From positions 19,279,206-19,343,205 of the forward strand of contig OZ038459.1 in assembly GCA_964036195.1 (NCBI GenBank): a DNA stretch of 64,000 nucleotides. The letters run 5' to 3'. The DNA comes from Sphaerolaimus hirsutus. Its lineage: Eukaryota > Nematoda > Chromadorea > Monhysterida > Sphaerolaimidae. A program made the translations under genes and the position numbers. Under the pieces are notes generated by a model. The model was not told the DNA's origin. It worked only from the letters and a program-made list of their open reading frames with translations, and did no database searches. Positions 13,401 through 25,400 of the stretch are shown here, in pieces (within the stretch, counting starts at the first letter, position 1; each line of letters opens with the position of its first letter).

Positions 13401-16400
13401 TTCTATTGGCAACGGACATTGTTATTTGTGCACTGGTCCTGCGCCCTATTTGGCGTCAAACCCCACGCCAATGGCGCCATGGCGTGGCGCTGGCGCCAAC
13501 GCGCCAGTGCTTCACCACAGGCGTCAAATTTAAAGGGGGCGCCGCTCCCCCCGTTCGCCGGGCTCCGTATACAATCCGCCGCGCTCCCCGCTCAAAAATC
13601 CTGGCTACGACCCTGCTCGGGCAAGTATATATATTTAATGACACTTAAATAATAGCTGTGAACAGTTCCGCAGATTTGTTGACGCGTTGGATCATTTATT
13701 AACGACGGTTGAAGTAGTCGTCCAAAACTCATATGGCCCAATCTCCAAAATCTGTAACTTCTCTTAAAGGGATCGAATATCGATAGCGCTCAGAAAATTT
13801 GTTTCGTAAAAGAAAACCGCTGAAACTAGCAACCAAAATATTAGGTTTATCGTGCGACATGCGGTGTACTTTGTGTGCTAACCTCCTAACAAAGTGTCAT
13901 TCCTGGCATTTTTTGTCCGACACGAAAAGGGCCACCCCCCCCCCCCTCTTGGCTACCCCACTGAGTATCACTGATTACTCTCCACGTGAAGTTATCAGAT
14001 TACAGAAACCCATAAACCTTAATTTTGGCCCGAAAAATAATGCACACAGAAACAGAAAAAACGAACCCGACAAAGAAACAAGAAATGGTGGTGCCCAAAA
14101 ACGCCAAAGCCATGATGCTGCCGATGTTGCGGAAAAACTGCTTTTTCTTCATGCCGTAACCGGCGTTGAAAATTATCGGAGGAAGGAGTATGTTGAAAAA
14201 TACCTCTGGCGAAAATGACGCCTGAAAATTGGAGGTAAGGAGTCAAGGGACTGAAAATCAAGGATCAAAATCACACAAGGATCAGGATCAAAGCAAATGT
14301 GAGTGTGACGTGTGCCATTGAATTCGCCCGCTATTTGTAATGCTTAAAATATCCTACGGTTCAATCGGGATCCCGATCCCGAATCCCGAAAATTTTCGGG
14401 ATTTCGCGGTACCGATCCCGAAACCCCAATCCCGAAATCTGAAAAACCAAACCCCGATCCAGAAAACTTTCAAATCCCGATCCCGAAAAACCTCCCACAA
14501 TTCGGACCCCGATCCCGGAAAATAAATTTAATAAAAGAAAATTACTTCTACATCATCGTGCGAAAACAGTTCGCAGAACAATTTTTCCATCGTAAAAAAC
14601 AATACACCAAAAACCCAACCTCCTCCTCCAGCAAATTCATCGACTTCGCCTCAGTATTAAACCCATCCTGCAGTCGATAATTATAGCTGGCATTTTTAAT
14701 TCCCATTGTCAACTGGGTATAATCGGGCGGGACGCCGTGCAGAAGCGCCAACATGGACTCGTTAACTGCTTGCACTTGGAGCGAACTCGGGTTGACGGAG
14801 GATTCGTTGTAGCGCATTACTAGCAGGATTAGTAGGCCCACTATGGCACCTGGGGGGGGGTTGGGGGGGGGGGGGTGAGTTGAGTAGGGGGGAAACGCTT
14901 CTTTGCCCCCACACACACTAGTTGACATCGACACCAAATGTCAACTTGTTCCGATCCCAATTCAAATTTTGCTGACGAGGCAACGAACGCCGTTCAAATG
15001 CAAGCTTGGAATTGGGATCTGTACCAGTTGACATTTGGTGTGATGTCAACGGCTATTTCATGCCTATACTTTCCTTAGATATTACGATTGGGCATTTTGC
15101 CAAAAGCGACGTTTACGCAGTTTGTCCAAAGACAAAATGCGCAACTCATTGCGAAATCGTGTGACCAAAAAATTGGCCACACGACCGCGAATGGTCGCTT
15201 ATGGCAAATGGCGAGTGCCGGGGAAATTTCGCCCGCCACAAACTCGAGTGAGTGTGTGGGCTCGCCATGCCCATGGAAAACTAAGTCGCTTTGCAGCGTT
15301 ACCTAGTGAACAAAAATGCACGAAATGCGGCCTCATATATAAAATCGGTCTCCCAAAATCCGCAAGAGTGCGGTAGAATTGTTTTTTACCGCATTTTTTT
15401 GTAAGTAGACGGTTTTTTACCGCATTTTTTTGTAAGTAGACCGTTTTTGCCCAAATTTTCTGAATTTTCGATGTGTTTCTTTTGTAAAATCTTAATTTAT
15501 TGCGATAACAACCACTTAGACTGTTTGTTACGGCAAAAACTACTGTTTTTGTAAAGTTTACACAAAGATTTGTGGGTTATCGCAGTAAGTTTTTGATTTG
15601 CTCGCATTATACGCAAGTTTCTAGTATATCTTTTACCTGATTTGTTGCATTGGGTGTTGTAGTCGACTATAGACATAACTGAAGTCCAAACTTGGGTGTC
15701 TAGCGGGACCAGCGCCGATTCCCAGACCCTGTAAAATGCAAAATATCATGGAAACTGTGTAAACTATGGGAAATGGAAACGAAAAAGAGGGAAATGTGTG
15801 AAAACGAAGATTTGTAACGAATCGAAACGAACAGTGTAACAAAGAGATTTGTATACGCATGGTCAAGCACTATCATAAGCAGGGACTTCATGCGTGATTA
15901 ATTTCTGCTCTCATAAAATTAAATGGCGTACTTGTGTTTTTGCCGTGCGAAAGGGGAAACGGGGTTGTGGGGAATGTGACAAGTACACAGAACAAACTTT
16001 CTGTTTCAACATGAATCCAGTGCGAGAGGAACAAACGTCATGCGTCATACTGCAGTTATACAGCGAATCCACCACATTCAGATCTGATGAAATTGAAGGG
16101 CATGATGGCGCCAATCAAATTGCTGTCCGTTTGCGGTGCCATCAACTGCGCGAACATATGGCTGATTGTCGAATGTATCCGAGAGAGTGGATTTTACCAT
16201 TGCTGTCAAAGTGAGAAAAAACTATTTCTTTCTTTTTTGTTTGATTTTGCAACGCCAAAGGTGGTCGCTTTAGGAAAAGCATGAGGGTGCTTGTGGTACT
16301 AGTTACAGTTACAATTGCCGGCATATGTGTGCCAATAAATTCCTCACCTTTATAGAGATTTTCCGGTGGCTCAATGTGGCTTCACTGAATTACGCTTCTC

Positions 16401-19400
16401 GATGCAGGTGCGTAATAGCTGTGACTGTGGCCAAGGAGACAACATTGAATGTCCTAAAATGGATGAGGTATGGAAATTTGCTTAAAATGTTATTTGTGTT
16501 TTAGTGACTAAAAGACAGGAATGTGTACAGATCGATCAATTATGTCATGAGTTTTCAAGAATGTCGCTTCAGCCTAGTGAAGAGGTATTTTTTGTCATGT
16601 TAGAAAGTTCAAAATTTTCATGAATTTTACGTTTAATAGTCTTCACTGTTTTGAGCAAATCACTACAGGTTCAGTGCGAGATGCCAGAATTCAATCTACT
16701 ATGTCAGAAACATATTCAAGTGGCACCTCAACGTATTGAAAGTCTTCTACTTCAGGTACAAATTATTCAGAATGGTGGAGAAAGGGTTTTGATTGCACAA
16801 TTGACATGAATATTTTAGATTTCAGTGTTTTGATACAGTACAATTGGTTTGAGTATTCAATTGTTGATATTTAACATACAATTTTCATTATCAAATGTAA
16901 ACTTTGCTTCCGTTCGGGTACCGTTTTATTTATGTGAAAGTAAAATGTATGGTCGAATAAATTGGTATAAAATTGAGCAGGTAAAAATGTCATAAAAGCG
17001 AAACAGCCGAAACGTGTGAAAGAATACGATGCATTATCCACAGCAGTTCAAAAACGAGATAGGACAGAAAGCCCAGGAAACCTATCTAATTTCATTGTAA
17101 AAATTTATATAAATGTATATAAAAAATTTGTTTTAAATAAAGTTTTCACATTGATGAAAGAGCAAAAAAATGTCACGCAAACCTGTCGGAAAAAATTTTA
17201 AACATCAAAAATTGCGTAAAATAGCATTTTAAGTCAAAAAAAGTCAAAGTCAAAACATCAAACCCTAGGCAAAATGTAGCATTCAGAAGTTGTTAAACTT
17301 TTTGGGAATTTTTTTACATTGTGAACATCGACGTGATCAACATCCACGAAGCTGTCGTCGATGTCGACCAGCAAATTGTCGCCAGAATTAGACTGTGTAA
17401 AATTTTTTGTGAATTTGTTAAGGTTGAGCATGTTGAAAATTCATGAAAGTGAAACCTTTTTGTCGTTTGACTGGGAAGTACGGCATTTTTCTGAATTTCT
17501 GGTAGGTTCCAGATTTTCGGTATCGCTGGAGCCGTCGACATCGATGCTGATATCGAGTTGTGGTTCATCTAGGCAGTCCCAGTATGTATAAATTTCTGTC
17601 TAGAGTGTTAAAAGTGATGCAAACTGTCACTCGTGTAAAGAAACGGTTCTGCATGGCATTTTAGGTGAGAGTGTGCATCACGTCTCACACTTGACATAGA
17701 ACTTTACACATTATGGGTGTGCTACCTGCACTCCTGCAGACACGGTGCCGAGTTGTGAACGTGGGGGGTTCGCACTGATGAATATGTCAATGCCACACCG
17801 TGTGAAGTGTACAGTAAACTGTCAAATGTAAAAAGTGCTGGAACTTCATTCGCCTTCATTCACTATGTTTTGACACGTCATGTTTCACTTGACACGGTTA
17901 GGTATTGACACCTGGAAAACGTTTCGCGCAGCAAATGGTTTGGCTTGACCGCGTTCCCTGTCGATTTCGTAGTCCAGAGCGAATTCTCGAGTGAACCTGC
18001 AAAATAGCCAATTTTATCTTTAATTGTTGAGTGTCAATGAGAAAACTAAGTTCTCCATGTACCTCTTGGGTATCCATGCCTCTATCGGTTGATCGTTGAG
18101 GTTTGAATCCTGGTTTTCCAACCTGAGTTTGTGATTTCGAATTAAAGGACGTTTGAATGAGCAAAACGTTGAACCCGCAAAATTGTTGTTTCGAAGACAC
18201 AAACGAAAAAGATTTTTGGCTAAATTTCAGTGGTTAATAGTACTCTAACAACGTTTTCTTCACAACAAATAACAACAACAACAACAACACTCAATGCAAC
18301 CACAGAGCGCTCAGCTCTTTACTTTAGTGGTACAGTTGGGTAAAAATAAACTCACATTTTTTTAAAGTTTCCATTGTCGTCAATGAAAACTGTGTCGCCC
18401 TGTTGTAGAGCAAATTCTCTCGCGTCGTGTTCGATCCAGGTTTCTGGGGGCGTGACTTTCTCGCCAGATTTTTTCATCTTTTCGAGCAACGCAAAAACGG
18501 ATTGCAACAACGTCACCGGTTCCTAAATCGTTCAGTCAATGTTGAAATGTTATACCAGTAAAAAAGAAGAAAGCCACAGCTAACTTTGTTGCACATTACT
18601 TCAAGAACCGTGCACATTTTTCCAGAAACGTTCTCCTCCTTCAAAAAACAGAAAAACTCAAAAATGCGTCACCGAACAGAATATTCACAAGACGTGTCCT
18701 CTTTCACTTCAATTCGGTCTGGCCAAAAACACTTGCACAGCCTGTTGGTAAAAATGGATCTTGAATTACCGATAAATCGCAAAAACGGACAAACCAAAAA
18801 GCTCTATAAATAAGACAAACTTTGCCAATAAAATGCCATCTGTCATGAGCTGCCCAAACGATTTGGAATCGTCACACTCCAAATGTATGTCCATCTGGTG
18901 ACAGTGACACACAGTGTAAAGACCACAATAAAATGTCTAATGTCAGGCAAAGTGTGTAAAGTCATGTAAAATTGTTTGTAAAATGCGATCCTTACGCGCT
19001 TTACAGCTCACTGTACATGACTTTAGATACTTTATGTGACATTGAACCCTAAAAAGTGTTTTTACACAGTATGTGACTGTTGCCTGGTCGTTGTAGAAGG
19101 ACCAAACGGTTGCAAGCATGACGTTTTCGTGGCAGTCCAGCTATGGGGTGAAAAGTCATGTTACATAATGAAAAATTAGAAGTATTGATTAAAAAAGAAA
19201 CATTTGTCACCTGCACTTCACACCACGGTCGCCAATAGGTGCGCTGCAAAATGTGAATGAACGAATAAAAAGTGCACCGTGGATGCACCGAATAGCGCCA
19301 CTCTTCTTCGCACAAAAGGGCCCTCATTAAAGGATATTTAGAAGTATCCGGATTTTTCTCTGACTTCTCCTTCTTCATTCGTCCCATCTTTATTAATTTC

Positions 19401-22400
19401 AGTTTTAGGTGCCGCCATACACCTTCAATAGCATTAGAATTCAGGGGGCACTCGCAGACACTGCAAAATAGTGTGTTAAAAGTGAAATGGCATGGGAAGT
19501 GTGAAAAGTGCTAAAATCCCATGTAAATTTTCCCATTTTGCACGTAATTTTACACGACTTTTGACACTGCATGACATTTGACTTTTAACAGAGTTTTTTA
19601 CAGGGTGTGGAAGTGGCACCAGGCCGTCTTTCCGCTTGAATTCTTTGTTGTGGTTCACCATAAGGTGCTGGAAGCCATTCTCAGACAGGCATTTGTACGC
19701 TGCCCACGAGTCACTCACAATTTTTGCGCCTAGAATGATTAAAAATGCAATAAATTTAGAATTTCAGTTTGACAAAAGATCACTTTCATAAAAAGATCAC
19801 GTTTCATCAAAAAAAGAAATACCTTGCGCGACATTAGCCTTGATAATCGCCAAAAGTGTTTGCTTATCTCTTTTTTTGACATACTTGTACCGAACCTGAA
19901 ATTTGACGGAAAGTTGCAGTTGAAATTTATTGAAATATGGAATACATTGGGTGTCCTTTAAAGAGACAATGAATGATTTTGTATGTACTCACAATGACTT
20001 GTCATTGTGATACAAAAAGAAAACATAATTGATCTGTATTTTCTATGAAACTTATGTTCTTCCAATTCTGGGTCAAATAAACACGGTATTTTTGGTATAC
20101 AGCGTAACGTTTGGAACACTAACATTACGGGTTTCGCTTTTGCAAAATGAAAAAAATAGATAAAGCGGAAGAAAAACATAAACAAACATCAGTTACGTGT
20201 CCGTTCAGAGTCTCCACTAAGCCAAAAACCCATGGCCCAATAATCACCGCGCCATAATTCTTCCTTTTTGACGCAAACTTATCGCCCAGCCTGGGCCTTC
20301 CCTTTTTGTTGACTGATTGTTTTTTGCGACCCCTCATCAAAGTTTCATCAATCTAAAATGTCTGAATTATAATTACCTGAAATTAAAAGAAAGCCTAGAT
20401 TAATATACCTGCACAATTGAGCCAGCAGTGACTCCCATTGGCCTTTCTTCACATTGTTTTTGTCTATCGAAATAGATTACCTACATTAAAAGTAGGTATA
20501 GACATGGTAGCCAAATATCTGAATATACCACGCAAACATGCAAATGTAACCTCTCTGCACAAATGGGCCCAGTCTGTAATTGTAGAATTACTTGGCACTT
20601 TTTTCTTGGAACGCGTAGAAGGTACGTGGATAAAATTATCTCTTATCAACGTGCGCGACATGCCAATCGACCAGGTGTAGATCAGGTACAGAATCTACAA
20701 AACATAATTGACATGTGTCTGACATTTGCATATCGTGTTAAAATGCTGTAAAGTGTGAAAGGTGGAAAGATTTATGCAACCTGGCGCACGGTGAGCATGC
20801 GGTAAGCTCTACCATCCTTTGTTTGCCATGAAAAGACAGAATTGTGCGCTAACGAACGACCCTGGAGCACTCCCACATCCTGTAAAGAACCTGTAAAATG
20901 TGAAAGTTAATGCAAAGTGTGAAAAGTTACGTAAAATGCCCTGGAAACACGTAAAAAAACTGATTTCACAAAGCATTTTAGATGAATTTTGACACTTTAC
21001 ATCGAACTTCACATTTTACAGCGCTTCTTACACGCTTGTGAGTGCCACCAGGTGACACACGGTGCATCGAGTCATTAGTGCAGGGGCAGTCGCCGGATCC
21101 CAAGTGACAACACCGGTACAATTTGACCGGAAACAACTGCCGTAACTGAAAAATGGAAAAACAAAAATCGGGCGAAAACATCTAAAAAACGATTTGGGGT
21201 GCGGGGTCTTTCGAGGTAGTAGGTAGACAGATAGCTGACTGCCGTCCGGGATAGATAGATAGCTGGGAGAAACAGTGAAAAGTGATGGAAAACGGAAAGT
21301 GACATTGAAATGTGTCACACTTTTACTTACTTTTCAGGGTTACACTTGTAATCAATTTTTGCACTGTGCTCATTCTAAACCCGCAAAAAAGCTGTTTCGG
21401 TCACTCACAGAACCCCTTGAAAAACTGTATTGGATGCTCGTGTTCGTCTTTGATGTAGTTAATCGCCGCCCAGGAGGGTAGTGATAACAATTATATTTGA
21501 CGGTTAGGGTCATTAAATGACCCTAACTAAAAAGGCGTTTCTGTGAACTGAGTTATTGGCCCAAATTGGCCAATTGAAATATTGGCAAAACATAGATTGC
21601 GACTTACGCAGGGGGGGGGGCGCAAAAATTGGGGGAAAATATGTCAAAAATGATTTGTGCTGCGGGGTCTTTTGGGATAGATACATAGGGCTGATAGATA
21701 GCTGTCGGAAACAGTGAAAAGTCTTCGAAAACCAAAAGTGCAATTGAAATGTGTTACAGTTTTTCTAACTTTTCAGGGTTACACTTGTAATAAATTTTTG
21801 CGCTGTGCCCACTGTAAACCCGCAAAAACGCCGTTTCGGTCACTCACAGAACCCCTTGAAAAACTGTATTGAATCTGATGTTTTGCCAAGTTTCGCGGAC
21901 CGGCCCCCGCCGCCAGGGGGTCCCGCTAAGAATTATTTGACGGTTAGGGACATTAAATGACCCTAACTAAAAAAGCGTTTGAGTGAAATGAGTTATTGGT
22001 CCAACTTGGCCAATTGAAATATTGGGAAAACATAGATTGTGACTTACGGTGGGCGTGCCCAAAAATTGGGCGAAAATATGTCAAAAACGATTTGCGCTGC
22101 GGGCTCTTTTGGGGTATATAGATAGCTGTGGGAAACAGTGAAAAGTCATCGAAAACCAAAAGTGCCATTGAAATGTCTGACACTTTTTCTAACCTTTCAC
22201 GGTTACACTTGTAACCAGTTGGTTTTGGTAACAGATCCTGATCCTGCGCGAATCTGATCGCAGCAATTTCACTGTCGAGAAAATCGAGTTTCCAAAAAGC
22301 CGGATTTTCTTTGCCAACTCGCTCGTGCGGCACAAACGGCTCGTGGTCTTCTGGCTCGGACACCTGCGCGAAAAACGGCAAAACATGTTTGCCTGTGGAA

Positions 22401-25400
22401 AAAAGTCAAAAGGCACACTTTATGACAAATTGACTTATAAAGAGAAAAAATCACCTAAATGTACCCACAAGTAACCATCCATAATCACAGGTAAACGTGG
22501 TAAAACAGATGACTAACCTCATCTGCAAAATGACTAAAGGCGTCAAGATTCGTCCTACGCCGATATGGAATACGTTTTGCCTTTAATCTTTTCCTTCGGC
22601 TGGGTACGTTTTGTTTCCTTTTGGGTTTCCTTTTGGAATAACGCGACGGCACAAAATCACTGTAGGCCATTTGAGGCATGATTTCAACAAAGAAAACAAA
22701 ATTTAAAGTTGGTTGATAAAATACGCTGAAATTTGATGTAAATTTGTATAATGGAAAAACAAACGTGAATGACATGAAATATTGCAATTGAATGCAACAG
22801 TACCTTGCACTGAATACAATAGAAAATGCATTGTAAAGTAAGAGATGCAAACAGAATTTATTCAATCAGCGAAAACCAATTCAATCAGGTAACAATCATC
22901 AAATTTTTTTTCTCCAACTAGGGATGGCCAAAAAGTTTTCTTTTTCAACGGGCAACTGAGGGAGCAATTGCCCAATTCAACGACCAATTGAAAACAGTTT
23001 CGCCTGGCGCAATTCAAGAATGGAACTTTTTGCAACTGCATGGATCTTTTTGTGGTGTGTCACTGAATTGTCACTCAGCAAATGCTTATAATAGTGGGAT
23101 ATGGTAAACATGGGATATTTTATACCCGCTTTGTCGTCTAATGCAAGGCGGGGGAGTGGAACCAGCGAACCCGCTATATATAGGTTTCAATGTTTATAAA
23201 ATAAGTCCCTCCAAATAGATTCATTACCGTCCCTCCCTGCCTGGGGCGACTCAAAAAGCCAGCGTTGCGCAATTCAGAAGAGCTGCCTGCAAGCAAGGCG
23301 GCCTGGTATGAGCTGGCAACGCGTATTTTGGTAACAATTTGGTGGGCGCCAAATTGTGTGGTGCAATCGCTGCTATCTCATGGTATCCCAGTGGGGCAAT
23401 TGAAACATATAAATTGCGGGTGTGGAGCCATTTACATAGGTATGTGAATGGAGTGACATTTGCCCGTTAACATGTGACAGGTGTGAATAGCAGACATTGT
23501 AGCAGAAAAAAGCGCTTTGAATGGTCCTTTTTTTAAATAAATTTTTTTTTTTAAAAGGTTTGAAAAGACACCCTGGCCATCCCTATCAACAATGCAAAAC
23601 AGTTTTAAGAAACGGTCACAATAACAGAATCTCTATACGGCGTTAATTCGGCATTCACTAGTATCACAACTGGAGCCTTAGCTTTACCTTTATCACCACC
23701 ATTACCGTCTCCACTATCAAAGTCATTCCAGTCCATATTAGCCAACCAGGGATGAGGAGAAGAAACTGCGAACAACGCAACAAAAACTATACAATTTGTA
23801 CCACAAAAATTGCAAATGCGGGGGGGTGGGTGTAGGGTTCAAACGGGATTGACTTTTCGGGATCGGGATCGGGATCGGGATTCACTTTTTGAGATTTCGG
23901 GATCGGGATCGGGATCGGGATTGGGGTTTCGGGATCGGGATCGGGATCGGGATTGGTTTTTTGAGATTTCGGGATCGGGATCGGGATCGGGATTGGCCGG
24001 GATTGGGGTCACGGGATCGGGATCGGGATTGGGATAGGCATTTTTGGATAGGGATTGGGACTGAGCCAAAAATTGCAAAGGGGAGTGGGTAGTGGGCCGT
24101 TTGTGGGCCGAAAATTGCAAAGCTACAATACGGTGATGTTTACCTGGGCCATAAGTTTCCGTTTTCTGACGCTTTTCCTCGAACTGCTTATACTCAAGTT
24201 CCGACTGCTCGAGCGCATACTTCATCGCCTTTTCTTCATCATAATTTGCGCCGAGTGTGCTGTCCACTAAAAAAAGATGAAAGGTTTGAAAATTTAAAAA
24301 AATTGCAACTTATACAAGAAAAAATGTAATAAATAACCAAGTGATTTGTCGGTTTTTCGTCGTTTTCGCTGGCACTGCTTGTACTCAGCCTTGGATTGTT
24401 TGAGAGCGATGCGCAGCGCCTCCTCCTCATCGTAATCATCTTCCGCCAGAATGACACCTTAAAAAGCATGAAAGGTTGTTTGAAATACATAATCTCAAAA
24501 ACAATTTTTTAAACTTGTAAGTAAACCTGAAGTGTCCGATTTATGCCCGAATTGCCGACCATCCGTTTCATACTCATCGAATTCAGGGAACGTCAAACAC
24601 AAACCTGCAAAAATAAGGAAACCATTTCCAATGACATTCTTTCAAAAAGTGTTTTTTAAAGGGTAACAACAGCTGAACTTTGCAACCTGAACTGCGCCTT
24701 TTCTGGCGTAATCGTACAGCAGGCCCAACCGTAGTGCTAGACGCCTCCGTAGACCGCACAGTGCTCTCAGCAGGCTGTTCAAAATGTCCACTAGACGGCG
24801 ACACGACACCTAGTGGCACTCTCACACCGTATAAGTACTCTGTAAAGTGTCCTGTAAAATGTGAAATGTCATGCAAGCACGTTGGAAAGTCGTGAATCAT
24901 GTAAAATCTGCTGCAAAACGGGAACTCGGTTGCCAGTTTGCAGCACATTTTACATCATTTTTCACACTCTACAACACACTTCAAAGACTACTGTACATGG
25001 TGTGCGAGTTGCACCTGAGTGCGGAGACGTCGATTCGAGAAAATTCAAGTTGGGAATGTGCCTGTGCGCCTCCAATTCAGCAGAAGCTTTCTTCATTGCC
25101 TCATTTCTAGTTGTGCTGGTGACCTCGTCCTTGCTTTGCAGGTATTCCTAGAAAAATTTAAGCAAAGATATGGCTAAACCAAACATTACACAAACACAAT
25201 TTTATGAAAAGAAACAAACCACTGCCTGAACGACACTCATCGTCTCATCATTCTCAACCCCCGGTGAACTGATAAACCTGTGAAGTAAAGTTTTGTCAAA
25301 AATGGCCAATTTTGCTTATTTTGTCAACTTTTAGAATTAGATCACTTAAAGATTCACAAGATTACCTGTGGGCCCTTTCTTTCAACATTTTCAATGCAGC

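Noticed and set aside
13799-14218. 139-codon plus-strand ORF
   Set aside because: Overlaps exchanger exon 3 on the opposite strand, and the true frame matches the family.
23840-24058. Telomere-like repeat
   Set aside because: The unit is GGGATC, not TTAGGG, and it is a short internal block next to a transposon-type end.
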